This document shows, piece by piece, positions 1 to 8,374 of a stretch of 19,650 nucleotides of DNA. The translations under genes were made by a program, and so were the position numbers. A model generated the notes under the pieces. That model searched no databases, was not told where the DNA came from, and worked only from the letters and a program-made list of their open reading frames with translations. Origin of the DNA: CAYHPY01 sp964358485 (lineage in GTDB: Bacteria; Elusimicrobiota; Elusimicrobia; UBA1565; UBA9628); assembly GCA_964358485.1 (NCBI GenBank), contig CAYHPY010000066.1, forward strand, positions 1 to 19,650, written 5' to 3'. Position 1 is the first letter of the stretch; every line of letters starts with the position of its first letter.

Positions 1-455
1 TGGTTCCCCGCTTGAAATGGATCATCCCCCATCTTTTCGTCAACAAGACCGCCGCCTTCATCGGGGACCCGCATCTCTTGGACGGCTTCTTGGACATCGC
101 CGAGGAGCTGGGCTTGGAGGTGGAGGGGGCCATCGTGCGGGGCCGCGCGGCCCACGGCGGCGGCGTCGGGGAGGGCGGGCTCGCGCGGCCCGGCGTCGTC
201 CATGAGCCGCCGGTCTTTTCGGAGCCCGCGCGTCGCCTGCTCCGGGCGCCGGTGGACCTGCTCGTCTCCTCCTGGTTCGAGCGCGAGGAGCGCCGGCCCG
301 CGGCCCGCGCGGTTATGGAATTCGGGTTTCCCTCCTACCGCCACCACGCGCTGTACGAGCGGCCCTTTTTGGGCTTTGACGGATTTTTAGCCTTCGTGGA
401 ACGGATGGCCGATCATTTGTCGCGCCCGCGGGCCCCCGGCGGGGAGGCCCGGTGA
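1..455 (+). CDS. Nitrogenase component 1-type (NifD/NifK-like) protein, C-terminal part, 5' truncated
   Basis: Only the last ~150 residues are visible; the frame is open to the left edge, so the true start lies outside the window and the TTG at 12 need not be the start. Members of this superfamily (NifDK, NifEN, BchNB, CfbD) form the component that carries the metal cluster or binds the substrate in two-component reductases, receiving electrons from a NifH-like ATPase. Seen: a FIGDPHLLDGFLDIAEELGL segment, which resembles the GDPDFVMGL-type stretch of NifK's last Rossmann domain; a DLLVSSWFE strand; and near the end GFPSYRHHALYERPFLGFDG, which resembles the GFP-x3-RHHLHR-x3-GYEG block near the NifK/NifN C-terminus. 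The cluster-ligand cysteines lie in the missing part, so the subfamily cannot be decided. Its stop overlaps the next start as GTGA. Given the radical SAM and methylase neighbours, a nitrogenase paralog in cofactor or tetrapyrrole chemistry is more likely than a true nitrogenase (inference). Confidence 0.77.
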   Translation, partial: VPRLKWIIPHLFVNKTAAFIGDPHLLDGFLDIAEELGLEVEGAIVRGRAAHGGGVGEGGLARPGVVHEPPVFSEPARRLLRAPVDLLVSSWFEREERRPAARAVMEFGFPSYRHHALYERPFLGFDGFLAFVERMADHLSRPRAPGGEAR

Positions 456-1186
456 GCGCCGGGACCCTGCTCTTGATCCCCTGGCACATCGGCCATTGGG
501 GGGACATGACCTTCAACGCGGTCCGCCAGGCCCGGCGCCTGCGCCTTTTCCTGGCCGAGGACGCCGCCGACGCGGCCAAGCAGTTCTCCTCGGTGCTCCG
601 GATCGATTGCGCGGCCAAGGAATTCCGGACCATTCCCGTGCGCCCGGACAAAAAATTCATGGCGCGGGCGCTCCAAGCCCTGAAGACCGAGGACGTGGGA
701 GTCGTGTCCTCGGGGGGAATTCCCTGCTTCGCCGATCCCGGGGCGTGGATCGTGAGAGAGGCCAGGGCCGCGGGCGTCCCCGTCGTCGCCCTGGGGGGGC
801 CTTCGAGCCTGGCGGCCCTGCTGTCCTTGAGCGGCTACGATTGGATCAACGATCCTCCCTCCCGGGCGTTCAGCTTCGTGTTCTTTATGAAATCCGAAAA
901 AGGCGGCGGGGAGGGGTTCCGGGCCCGCCTGGGCCGGGCCGACGAGCCCGTGGTCGTCTTCGTGGAAAAAGGCGCCGTCGCGGAGTGCCTGGAAGCGATC
1001 CGGGCCTCCGGGTGCGGGCGGCCCGTCAGCCTCTTCCTGGATTTGACCAAGGGCCCCCGTTTTCCCCATGCCAACCAGGTCCGGACGATGAGCGCCGCGC
1101 GGTGGGCTTCGGAGCTCGGATCGATCGACTGGGAAAAAGTCTCGGACGCGGCGATGATGATCCACCCGGGGGCAAGCGCCGCGTGA
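452..1186 (+). CDS. RsmI-like SAM-dependent methyltransferase (tetrapyrrole methylase fold)
   Basis: A 244-residue protein that looks like a divergent member of the tetrapyrrole (corrin/porphyrin) methylase superfamily, closest in pattern to RsmI, the 16S rRNA 2'-O-ribose methyltransferase. Seen: an N-terminal GTLLLIPWHIGHWGDMTFNA stretch where RsmI has GTPIGNLGD-T; FLAEDAADAAKQF, matching the AEDTRHTRKLL region; and VSSGGIPCFADPG followed by GGPSSLAALLSLSG, matching VSDAGTPGISDPG and PGPSALLAALSASG. The key Asp of the VSDAGTP motif is Ser here, and the first glycine-rich loop is changed. These departures, together with position directly after a nitrogenase-like gene, suggest a repurposed enzyme acting on a small molecule rather than rRNA (inference). 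The GTG start is preceded by GGGGAGG (441-447) and overlaps the upstream stop by 4 nt; its own stop overlaps the next GTG in the same way. The family call is firm; the substrate is unknown. Confidence 0.8.
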   Translation: MSAGTLLLIPWHIGHWGDMTFNAVRQARRLRLFLAEDAADAAKQFSSVLRIDCAAKEFRTIPVRPDKKFMARALQALKTEDVGVVSSGGIPCFADPGAWIVREARAAGVPVVALGGPSSLAALLSLSGYDWINDPPSRAFSFVFFMKSEKGGGEGFRARLGRADEPVVVFVEKGAVAECLEAIRASGCGRPVSLFLDLTKGPRFPHANQVRTMSAARWASELGSIDWEKVSDAAMMIHPGASAA

Positions 1187-2172
1187 ATCCCGCCCCGCTC
1201 CAAGAGGAACGCCGCATCGAAATCCACTTGGGAACCCTTTGCAACAACCGCTGCGTGTTCTGCATGTCGGCGGACAAGCGGGACAAGCGCGAGCCCTGGG
1301 CCCAATTGGAGCGGGTCCGGGAGGAACTGCGCCATTTTCGGGCCAAGGGCTGCGGCTCGGTGGGCTTTCTGGGGGGGGAGCCGACGGTCTACCCGCATAT
1401 CGTCGAATGCGTCGCCTACGCCCGCGAGCTCGGCTTTTCCAGAATTTCCATATGCACCAACGGGGTCCGATTCTCCGACGCGCGGTTCTGCGAGCGCCTG
1501 GTCGGCGCGGGCCTGACCCGGGTGAGCGTCTCGGTCCACAGCCACCGCGCCGAGGTGGAGGACGGCCTGATGACCCGCGTTCCCGGAAATCTGGCGAGGA
1601 AGATCGAGGGAATCCGCAACCTGGCCGCCTTGCGGGGACGGGGATTTTTGAGGGACAACCTTTCCCTCAATCCGGTCCTGTGCCGCCCCAATCTCCATGA
1701 GTTGGAAGAATTCGTCGAATTTTTCGCGGCGCTCGGCGCCGAGGACGTCCGTTTTAATTACATCTGGCCCCACGGCGACGTCCGCAACGACCGGGCTTGG
1801 ATTCCCTCCCTGGCCGAGGCGATGCCGGAAATCGTCCGGGCGATGCTCCGCAACGAGACCGGTCGGCGCCGAAGGCTGACTTTCGGGGCGGTTCCCAAAT
1901 GCGCCCTGCGCCTGGCCGGGGTGTCCGGCAAGCTCCTGGAGTACCTGGCGGGAAAGTATCTCGACGAGGCGTGCTTCGATCCGCCCAACGACGTGAGCAT
2001 GGCGACCCGGGGAGAGCGCCCGGAGGACCGATTCGTCTGGCAGACGGTCAAGAGGGATCAATTCAAAACGATGCCGCCATCCTGCGTCCGGTGCCGCTGG
2101 GCCCCCGGCTGCGACGGGGTTTGGAAATCCTACGCGGACCTTTACGGGTTCGCGGGTTTGGAGCCGGTCTGA
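1183..2172 (+). CDS. Radical SAM protein A with C-terminal cysteine cluster
   Basis: A 329-residue radical SAM enzyme starting at GTG 1183, which overlaps the previous stop (GTGA). Recognisable homology begins about ten residues in. Seen: the [4Fe-4S]-binding CNNRCVFC motif (Cys20, Cys24, Cys27), the SAM-binding GGEP motif (about 64-67), and an SVSVHSHRAEVEDGLMTR segment that corresponds to the SFHSH-x3-YDRLTGSRGQF segment of radical SAM proteins B and C further right. Near the end is CVRCRWAPGC (Cys301, Cys304, Cys310), followed by DGVW and YADLYG. This C-x2-C-x5-C pattern resembles the auxiliary-cluster regions of SPASM/twitch radical SAM enzymes, so a second Fe-S cluster is plausible but not proven. 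Additional cysteines lie in between (PKCALRL, DEACFDPP). The reaction is unknown. Position between an RsmI-like methylase and an aldolase-type gene, without gaps, argues for a shared pathway. Confidence 0.9.
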   Translation: MNPAPLQEERRIEIHLGTLCNNRCVFCMSADKRDKREPWAQLERVREELRHFRAKGCGSVGFLGGEPTVYPHIVECVAYARELGFSRISICTNGVRFSDARFCERLVGAGLTRVSVSVHSHRAEVEDGLMTRVPGNLARKIEGIRNLAALRGRGFLRDNLSLNPVLCRPNLHELEEFVEFFAALGAEDVRFNYIWPHGDVRNDRAWIPSLAEAMPEIVRAMLRNETGRRRRLTFGAVPKCALRLAGVSGKLLEYLAGKYLDEACFDPPNDVSMATRGERPEDRFVWQTVKRDQFKTMPPSCVRCRWAPGCDGVWKSYADLYGFAGLEPV

Positions 2173-3189
2173 ATGGGCCCGAAGACCGCCGGGGCGGGAG
2201 CCGCCGGCCCGGGCCGGGCCGAGTGGGCCGATTTTCTTCGTTTGTGCCGGGGCGTCGGCGGAGACCTTCGCCTGGTGCAGGCCTCGGGGGGAAACGTCTC
2301 CGTGAAATCGGCCGGCGGCGGCATGCTGATCAAAGCCACGGGCGCCCGGCTCCGCGACATCGGCCGGCGGACCGGTTGGGCCTGGACCGAGCTCCGCAAA
2401 TTGCGGGCCGGCCTGTCCTCGGCGGGGGCCTCGCCCGGGGACGGGGCGTACGCGGCCTTGCTCAAGGATGCTTCCGCCGGAGGCCGTCCGTGTTCGCTGG
2501 AATCCGGGTCGCACGCGGCGTTGGAGGGGCGGTGCGTCGCGCATGTCCACAGCCTCGCCGGGATTTTGGCCGGGATGCTGGCGCCCCGGGACGGGGAGCG
2601 CCTGGCCCGATCGGGGGTTTCGGCGGGAACGGCCCTGCGCTTTGTCGGTCCGTGTTCGCCTGGGCTGGAGTTGAGCCGCCGGATCGGCGCCTTGCGGAAG
2701 AAGGGCGGCGGCCCCGCCGTATATTTTCTGAGGAACCACGGCCTCCTGTGGGAAGCTTCGGCCCCGGGGGGTATTCTCCGGGCCATGGCGCGTTTCGAAA
2801 CGGAGGCCGGAAAACGCCTGGGCCTTTCCGAATTGAGGCCTCCCCACCGGCTTCGGCCCGATCCGGGCGGAGCCCGGCGCTGGTGCTTTTGCGGCTGGCG
2901 CCGGTTTTCCTTCGCCCCGCGCCCCTTTTTCCCCGATTTCGTGGCGTATTACGGCGCCGGACGGAGATTCCCGGAGGCCTCGGGCCCGGTGGTCCGCGTC
3001 AAGGGGGACGCCCCGGGGAATGCGGCCGACGAGCGGGGCCTTTTGTTCGCCCATGCCGCGGTCTCGACGGCGGCGGCCGCGTTGGGGCGCAACGATTACC
3101 TTCCGGAGGAGGTGGTCGCCGCGGTCCTGAGGCTTAAAACCGAGAACGCCCGTGTCGCCGCGATCCGGAATTCGGGGGAGGAAAATTGA
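2173..3189 (+). CDS. Class II aldolase/adducin-family protein
   Basis: A 338-residue protein whose first ~230 residues match the class II aldolase/adducin fold, zinc-dependent enzymes that cleave or epimerise sugar phosphates and related aldols. Seen: the phosphate-loop-like QASGGNVSVK (about 36-45), SLESGSHAAL with Glu110, AHVHSL giving candidate metal ligands His124 and His126, and FLRNHGLLW with the third ligand candidate His189. All expected metal ligands are therefore present. The ~110-residue C-terminal part contains RPFFPDFVAYYG, like the PLFPDHVVFLG stretch of class II aldolase domains attached to short-chain dehydrogenases, but no dehydrogenase domain follows. The ATG directly abuts the previous stop (TGAATG), with GGAG at 2160-2163 as likely ribosome binding site; the end overlaps the next start as TTGA. 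The substrate is not deducible. An aldolase fold inside a radical SAM/nitrogenase-like block is unusual and hints at a sugar-derived or hydroxy-carbonyl intermediate (inference). Confidence 0.85.
   Translation: MGPKTAGAGAAGPGRAEWADFLRLCRGVGGDLRLVQASGGNVSVKSAGGGMLIKATGARLRDIGRRTGWAWTELRKLRAGLSSAGASPGDGAYAALLKDASAGGRPCSLESGSHAALEGRCVAHVHSLAGILAGMLAPRDGERLARSGVSAGTALRFVGPCSPGLELSRRIGALRKKGGGPAVYFLRNHGLLWEASAPGGILRAMARFETEAGKRLGLSELRPPHRLRPDPGGARRWCFCGWRRFSFAPRPFFPDFVAYYGAGRRFPEASGPVVRVKGDAPGNAADERGLLFAHAAVSTAAAALGRNDYLPEEVVAAVLRLKTENARVAAIRNSGEEN
3177..3181 (+). promoter_or_regulatory. Ribosome binding site deciding a TTG start
   Basis: GGAGG lies 4 nt before TTG 3186, inside the end of the aldolase-type gene. 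It supports TTG 3186 as the start of the following membrane protein over the in-frame ATG at 3240, which has no comparable site. The TTG shares TTGA with the upstream stop, so translational coupling is expected. Confidence 0.6.
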
Positions 3190-6122
3190 TCCGCCCGGTT
3201 CCGGCCGGATATTTTCTGGCGGGGAGCCCTTTTTCCGAAATGGCGGTGATCCTATGCCTCGGCGGCTTGGCGGCGGGAACCGCGTTGATGGGCCGCCGTC
3301 TTCGTCGGGAGGCCGCGGAAATCGGGGGCGGGGAATGGGCCTTCCTCGCGGCGGTCTTGGCGGGCCATGGCCTGCTGGCCGCGTCCCTGACGGCGCCGGG
3401 AATTTGGCACGAAAACCATGGAGTCAGCGTCGCCCTCTCGGCGGAGGCGGGTTTTCCCGGGCTCACCGCCATGCATGGTCCCGCCTACGCCTCGGTCCTG
3501 GGAGGCCTGCGCGCCGTCCTCCCCGGAAGCCCTTCGGTGTTCGCGCTGAATTATCTTCTTTCGACCGTTTCGGCCGCGCTCGGCTTTGTCTCGGCCAGGC
3601 TGGTCTTGGGCGACGGCCGGGCCGCCCTGGCCGCGGCTTGCCTGCTTCTATTTTTGCCGGGCCGGATGCGCCTGAGCGCCAGCGAGGACATGGCGAATCT
3701 GGTCGAATTCCTCTCCCTCTCATCCATGACTTTTTTCCTGTTGGCCGCCAAGGAACCCCGGCGAGGCGCGTTTTTCGCGCTCGGCTGCGGGGCGCTGGTT
3801 ATTCTGGCCAATTGCCGGGCCGAAATGCTCCTCCTGGCCCCGATTCTCGGGGCTTGCGTCCTATTGTTCCTGGCCCCTCGGGCGGCGCCCTCCGCCGCTT
3901 GGACGGCGGCCGCGGTCCTGGGCGCGGCGGCGCTTTGCCTGCCCAGGGTCTTGGAGTTGATTTCGCTGGGCGATTCCCGGGCCGGGCGATTCGACTTTTG
4001 GAACGCCTGGGGGCGTTGGGGACCCTCCGGGTTGAACACTTTCCTGGACGGCGGCTACACCCCGGCGCTCCACCAAATTCTGGCGTTGGCCGGGCTGGGC
4101 GCGCTGTCCTGGGGCAGGCCGCGGCTTTGCGTGGGGCTAAATTTTCTGTGGCTGGCCCCGAGCGTATTTTACGCCGCCCACCTCAATTGCGATGCGACGC
4201 GGGTGCGGACTTCGCTGGTCGGGCACTTCCCCCTCGCGCTGATGGCGGCGTACGGGTTTTCCCGATTGGCGGAGCGCTTCGCCCAAGACCGCTTCGGCCC
4301 GTGGGCTCCGAATCTCGCCTTGGCGGCGGCGCTGATCCCGTCGGCGGCACATTTCTCCGAATTTTTGGGGAGGAACCATCTTCTCCAGCAGGACCACCGG
4401 TTTCTAAGCCAAGCCGCCGCCTGGCTTCCCGTCGGCGCCGCGGTCGTCACCCTCGCCCAGGAGGACGATCCGGGGCTCAAGCAGAGCCGGTTCTATCAGA
4501 ACGAGCTCGTCGACGCCGCGGTGGGAGGGCCGTGGGGAAAAGCGCGCTTTCTGGGAATCCGGGACTTTCTCGACGCGAAAAGAGGGAAAGGCTCCGGCCG
4601 GGCGTTCTTTTACCTCGGGGGGTCCTGCTACCGCAAGCCGTGCACGGGAGCGGGCGTGGAATGTCTCAAGGCCCCCGCGGGTTTCGTCCATCCCTTGTGC
4701 CGTGAAATGACGGAGGGCTTTTCCCTGCGGGCGCTCGGGGTTTCCTCCGTCGACGGAAATACCAATGGCTGGGACGGGGTCGCGCCCGGGGGAGGTCCCA
4801 TCGGCCTCTACCAGATCATGGGGGTCCGCCTAACCCCGGAGGCGGGGAGCAATCCCGCGGCCTCCTTGGTCCCGGGTTTCTGGACGAGGCAGGCTTTCCG
4901 GGCCAATCGCGCCGGAGCCCCGCGGCTCGCCCGCTTGGCCTTATGGAGCGCCCTGAGGCTTTCCCCGACGCGCTGGGAGCGGGGAGCCGCCGCGGTCCTC
5001 TATCAGGAACTCGGCGACCCGGAGGCGGCCCTCTCCGCCCTTGCCCCGCTCTCGGGGCGGGGAGATCGATTCCTCGGCCTGTTTCGAGCCGAGCTCCAAA
5101 GCCAACTCGGCCGCCGGGGGGGAGCCTTGAACGAGCTTGAGCAGGCCGCCGCGTTCGGCCCCGTCCAGCGGCGGCTGATCGCGGCGGTTTACCGGCGCTT
5201 GGGACAACCCGCGCGGGCCTTGGCGGCTTTGGGGGTGGACGGGGACTCAGGGCCGGAAGGCAGAATCGAACGCGCGGAGCTGCTTTTCGCGGCGGGAAAG
5301 AGGAACTCGGCGTTGAGGGAATTAAAACGCGGCGAGGCGCCGGATTGGAATGGATTCCACCTTGTTCGGGCGGCGAATCTCCTCAATCAAATCCGCGGGG
5401 ACCGGGCCCCGACGGCCTTGGACGCCTCCTGGCGGCGCTTCTCCCGGGACGCCCCCTTTCACTTGGCGCGGGCGGAGCGCCTCATGGAGTTGGGGGCGGT
5501 CGAAGAAGCCGCGCGCTGGCTGAGGTGGGCCGACGAGGCCTCCTTGGGCCAGGGTGTCCCGGCCGATACCGAACCGGCTTCCGGCGCTTCGGAGGGGGAG
5601 GCGGCGGCCGCCGCCCTGGAAGTTCTCCTTCAAGTCCGCCCCGCCGATCCGGACCTGCATCTGCGGCGGGCCGAAGACCGGGCGCGCTCCGGCCTCCGGC
5701 CGGAGGCGGCGGAATCCTTGGGCCAGGCCCTTTCCCTGGGCCTGCCCCCGGACGGCCTCCGGCGGGCGGCCCGGCTCTACCAATCCATGCAGGACTACGA
5801 TTCCGCCCTGCGTATTTGGAAGGGCTTGGTCCTGAGGGAAGACCGCGTGACGAAGGATTTCAGCGACAAAGGGGTTTGTGAATACCTCAAGGGCGACCGC
5901 AAGCAAGGGGTCGCCGACCTTCAAAAAGCCATCGCCCTGGCTCCGGGGAATTTGGAAGCCTATCTTTCCCTGGGCTCCATCCATGCCGCCGAGGGGGATT
6001 GGGTTCGGGCCCTCGAAATCTATGACCGGGGCCTCTCGGCGGCGCCGGTCGGTTCCGACCGCGAGGCGCGCCGGCAATTGTCGTCGGCGCGGGACGGTCT
6101 CGCGCGGAGGTTCCGCCCATGA
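3186..6122 (+). CDS. Large membrane protein: GT-C/GT39-like N-terminal half, TPR C-terminal half
   Basis: A 978-residue protein. The first ~510 residues are strongly hydrophobic with many membrane helices, separated by a first extracytoplasmic-type loop containing WHENHGVSVA (about 74-83) and MHGPAYASVLGG. This layout resembles GT39-type polyprenyl-phosphate-dependent glycosyltransferases (GT-C fold), where an acidic residue in the first loop is catalytic; Glu76 would be the candidate. LNYLLSTVSAALGFVSARLV and repeated Leu/Ala-rich helices follow. From about residue 570 to the end are degenerate tetratricopeptide-like helical repeats, clearest at the end (DFSDKGVCEYLKGDRKQGVA, IALAPGNLEAYLSLGSI). 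GT-C proteins with TPR tails occur in several bacterial groups and may glycosylate lipids or proteins at the outer face of the inner membrane. The acceptor is unknown. The gene overlaps its neighbours by 4 nt on both sides. The glycosyltransferase call is by architecture only; another polytopic membrane role is possible. Confidence 0.7.
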   Translation: MIRPVPAGYFLAGSPFSEMAVILCLGGLAAGTALMGRRLRREAAEIGGGEWAFLAAVLAGHGLLAASLTAPGIWHENHGVSVALSAEAGFPGLTAMHGPAYASVLGGLRAVLPGSPSVFALNYLLSTVSAALGFVSARLVLGDGRAALAAACLLLFLPGRMRLSASEDMANLVEFLSLSSMTFFLLAAKEPRRGAFFALGCGALVILANCRAEMLLLAPILGACVLLFLAPRAAPSAAWTAAAVLGAAALCLPRVLELISLGDSRAGRFDFWNAWGRWGPSGLNTFLDGGYTPALHQILALAGLGALSWGRPRLCVGLNFLWLAPSVFYAAHLNCDATRVRTSLVGHFPLALMAAYGFSRLAERFAQDRFGPWAPNLALAAALIPSAAHFSEFLGRNHLLQQDHRFLSQAAAWLPVGAAVVTLAQEDDPGLKQSRFYQNELVDAAVGGPWGKARFLGIRDFLDAKRGKGSGRAFFYLGGSCYRKPCTGAGVECLKAPAGFVHPLCREMTEGFSLRALGVSSVDGNTNGWDGVAPGGGPIGLYQIMGVRLTPEAGSNPAASLVPGFWTRQAFRANRAGAPRLARLALWSALRLSPTRWERGAAAVLYQELGDPEAALSALAPLSGRGDRFLGLFRAELQSQLGRRGGALNELEQAAAFGPVQRRLIAAVYRRLGQPARALAALGVDGDSGPEGRIERAELLFAAGKRNSALRELKRGEAPDWNGFHLVRAANLLNQIRGDRAPTALDASWRRFSRDAPFHLARAERLMELGAVEEAARWLRWADEASLGQGVPADTEPASGASEGEAAAAALEVLLQVRPADPDLHLRRAEDRARSGLRPEAAESLGQALSLGLPPDGLRRAARLYQSMQDYDSALRIWKGLVLREDRVTKDFSDKGVCEYLKGDRKQGVADLQKAIALAPGNLEAYLSLGSIHAAEGDWVRALEIYDRGLSAAPVGSDREARRQLSSARDGLARRFRP

Positions 6123-8374
6123 GGAGGGCCGACCGGCTCGGCGGGGCTGCGCTCCTTCTGGCCGGCCTGGGGGTCTGGACGGCGCTGTCCTGGGACCGGC
6201 TGCCGTACGGTTTTCACGATTTGGGCTATTTATTTTCCCTGGAGCGGGGGATTTCCGCCCCGAAGGACTGGGTCCATCCCCTGTTCCTGCCTTTGTTGGG
6301 GGGCCTGCGGGGGGCGTTGTCGGCGCTGGGCAGTCAAGGGAGCCTGCTCATGCCCCTGGAACTCGGGAATTTGGCCGTGTCCTTGCTGGCCCTGGCGGGG
6401 GCTTATTTCCTGGCGGCATCCTTGTCGGGCCGGTCCTCGTTGTCCGCGATCGGGACGATTCTTCTGGCATTTTCCCCGGGATTTTGGGAAGGCGCCCTGC
6501 GGCCGGATCCCTACGCCGGGGCCGCCGCGTGCGTCTTGGCGGCCTTCGGCTTGCTGGCGGGGAGGCGTCCCGCCCGGCCCGCGCTGCGCTATGCCCTGGC
6601 CGGGGCGGCTGCGGGCTTGGCGGCGGGCCTCCACCTCTCGGGCCTGGCCCTGGTCCCGGCGGCGGCGGCCGCGGCGCACGGCGAATCGGGGTCCCCGGGC
6701 CGCCGGGCCGGGCTCTTGGGGGCGTTTGCGGGGGCGTTCGCTCTGGTTCTCCTGGGCGCCTACGCGCTGTTCATGGGCGTGGGATGGGGAAGCCTGGAGG
6801 CCGCCGGGCGGACCGATCCGGCCGAACTATTCCTTAAGGTCGAGCAGTCTCCGTTGAGTTCCCTTTATACCAGTCGAAACCTCGCCAAGCAATTTTCCGA
6901 TTGGTCCAATACGGTGAGTGTTCAAGGCGGGCCGGCCCTGCTTGCCTTCGGGGCGCTCTCCGCCCTCCTGCTGGCCGGTCGTTGGGGGGAGCTGTCGGGC
7001 CGCCGGAAAATAGCCGTCCGGCTGGCCGCCGCCCACGGGATGTTTTTCTCCATTTTCTTTTTGATCAACAACTCCCACAACGGTTTCGTGTACGCCGCCC
7101 TGCTTCCCGTTCCGGCGGTTCTGGCCTTGGCGCCCGGACCCAACCGGGCGATCGCGCTGCTTCTGGTTCCCTTGGGCGCCGTCGCCGCCGCGGCCGGGGC
7201 GGCGTCCGGCCTTTCTTTCTCGCCCGATCGGGATCCGATCCTGCCCGAGGCGCGCTACCTGGCCCGCCTGCTCCGGCGGGGGGATCTGCTCGTCGCGGAG
7301 TCATGCCCTCCCTTGGAGTTGTCGTACTTGAAGCGTTTCGACGCTCTTAGGGAAGAACGGATTTCGCCGGGGCCCTGCGAGTTTCCGGGAGCCCGGGAGG
7401 CCGAACTCCCCGGCCGGATCTCCGAACGATTGTCGCGGGGCGGCCGGGTCTATGTGCGGGCCGAGGACGGTCTCCGGGAACGCTTGTCCCCCCGGTTTTC
7501 GGCGGAGTGCCGTTTCCAATCTCCGGCGGGGCGCCGCTACTGCCGACTTCAAAAGAAGGGAGGCGGGCCGCCGGCGAGCTTAGCGGCCTCCGCTGCCGGG
7601 AGGCGGGGGCGGGAGGCGCTGCGGCGGGTCCTTGCCAGGGGAAAGTCCGGCGGGGACGTTTTGCGAAGGGCGGACTACCTGATCGGATGGCTGGACGATT
7701 CCCCGGACGACGCGGCGGCCGCCGGGGATTTGACCTGCGCCGTCTCCGATTGGCTGGGGGGGGAATTGGATCGGGCCGGGCCCCGGGGCGGCGAAAACCC
7801 GGTGGGGCGTCTGGTCGGCGACACCGTGGAATTCGACGCCGTTCTCGGGCAGGCCGAGGCCATGCGCCGTTCCTCGAAATGCCGGGCCGAGGGGCCGGGG
7901 CGCCGATCATGGGCCGACCGGGACCGGGTCTTGGCCCGTTGGAAGCGCGCCCGGGGAAAAATGGCCTCCCTTCGGGGGGAGGGGGCGAGGGGTTTTTTGG
8001 CGGCGGAGTCCCGGTCGTCGAAACTGGTCGAGGAGGGAGTGGCCTTGTATCGGGCGGGCCGGGCCCCGGAGGCGCGTGAGCGCTTTCAGGCCGCGGCCGA
8101 CGCCGACGGCGAAAATCCATCCGCCTGGCTCAGTTTGGGGGCTGTCCTCGCCGTTTCGGGCCGTCACGCCGAAGCCCTGGCGTGTTATGAAGAAATTCTT
8201 TCGAGGGGCCTCCTGGAGGGAGACCCCCTGGCCGATACTTTGGGGGCGCGGGCCAATTCCCTGGCCGCTTTGGGCCGCGCCGCCGAGGCCCGCCGGGAAC
8301 GCAGGGAGGCCTTGAGGATCGCCTCTCCTTCCTGGCCGAGCCGTTTGGAAATCTCGGCCTTCTTGGGACGATGA
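6119..8374 (+). CDS. Polytopic membrane protein with C-terminal TPR region (GT-C-like)
   Basis: A 751-residue protein starting at ATG 6119, with GGAGG at 6106-6110 eight bases upstream; ATGA is shared with the preceding stop. Residues ~1-380 hold about ten hydrophobic helices. The first loop carries GFHDLGYLFSLERG followed by WVHPLFLPLLGG, an acidic residue then an HP motif, similar in spirit to GT-C or DUF2723-type membrane proteins. Residues ~380-500 look soluble and non-cytoplasmic-like, with Cys residues (SCPPLEL, GPCEFPG, AECRFQS). The last ~120 residues form TPR-like repeats (EEGVALYRAGRAPEARERFQ and ENPSAWLSLGAVLAVSGRHA). It follows another GT-C/TPR protein of the same general plan, so the two may work as a pair or have arisen by an old duplication. 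Substrate and direction of any glycosyl transfer are unknown. Confidence 0.65.
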   Translation: MRRADRLGGAALLLAGLGVWTALSWDRLPYGFHDLGYLFSLERGISAPKDWVHPLFLPLLGGLRGALSALGSQGSLLMPLELGNLAVSLLALAGAYFLAASLSGRSSLSAIGTILLAFSPGFWEGALRPDPYAGAAACVLAAFGLLAGRRPARPALRYALAGAAAGLAAGLHLSGLALVPAAAAAAHGESGSPGRRAGLLGAFAGAFALVLLGAYALFMGVGWGSLEAAGRTDPAELFLKVEQSPLSSLYTSRNLAKQFSDWSNTVSVQGGPALLAFGALSALLLAGRWGELSGRRKIAVRLAAAHGMFFSIFFLINNSHNGFVYAALLPVPAVLALAPGPNRAIALLLVPLGAVAAAAGAASGLSFSPDRDPILPEARYLARLLRRGDLLVAESCPPLELSYLKRFDALREERISPGPCEFPGAREAELPGRISERLSRGGRVYVRAEDGLRERLSPRFSAECRFQSPAGRRYCRLQKKGGGPPASLAASAAGRRGREALRRVLARGKSGGDVLRRADYLIGWLDDSPDDAAAAGDLTCAVSDWLGGELDRAGPRGGENPVGRLVGDTVEFDAVLGQAEAMRRSSKCRAEGPGRRSWADRDRVLARWKRARGKMASLRGEGARGFLAAESRSSKLVEEGVALYRAGRAPEARERFQAAADADGENPSAWLSLGAVLAVSGRHAEALACYEEILSRGLLEGDPLADTLGARANSLAALGRAAEARRERREALRIASPSWPSRLEISAFLGR

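Noticed and set aside
1..455. True nitrogenase (nifK) for N2 fixation
   Set aside because: Only the C-terminus is visible, it is divergent, and no nifH, nifB, nifE or nifN accompanies it in the window; the neighbours point to a paralog.
835..3054. Very long open frame on the minus strand opposite the radical SAM and aldolase-type genes
   Set aside because: It is antisense to genes with clear motifs, and its translation is Pro/Arg/Gly-rich without any recognisable domain. High G+C removes stop codons from shadow frames.
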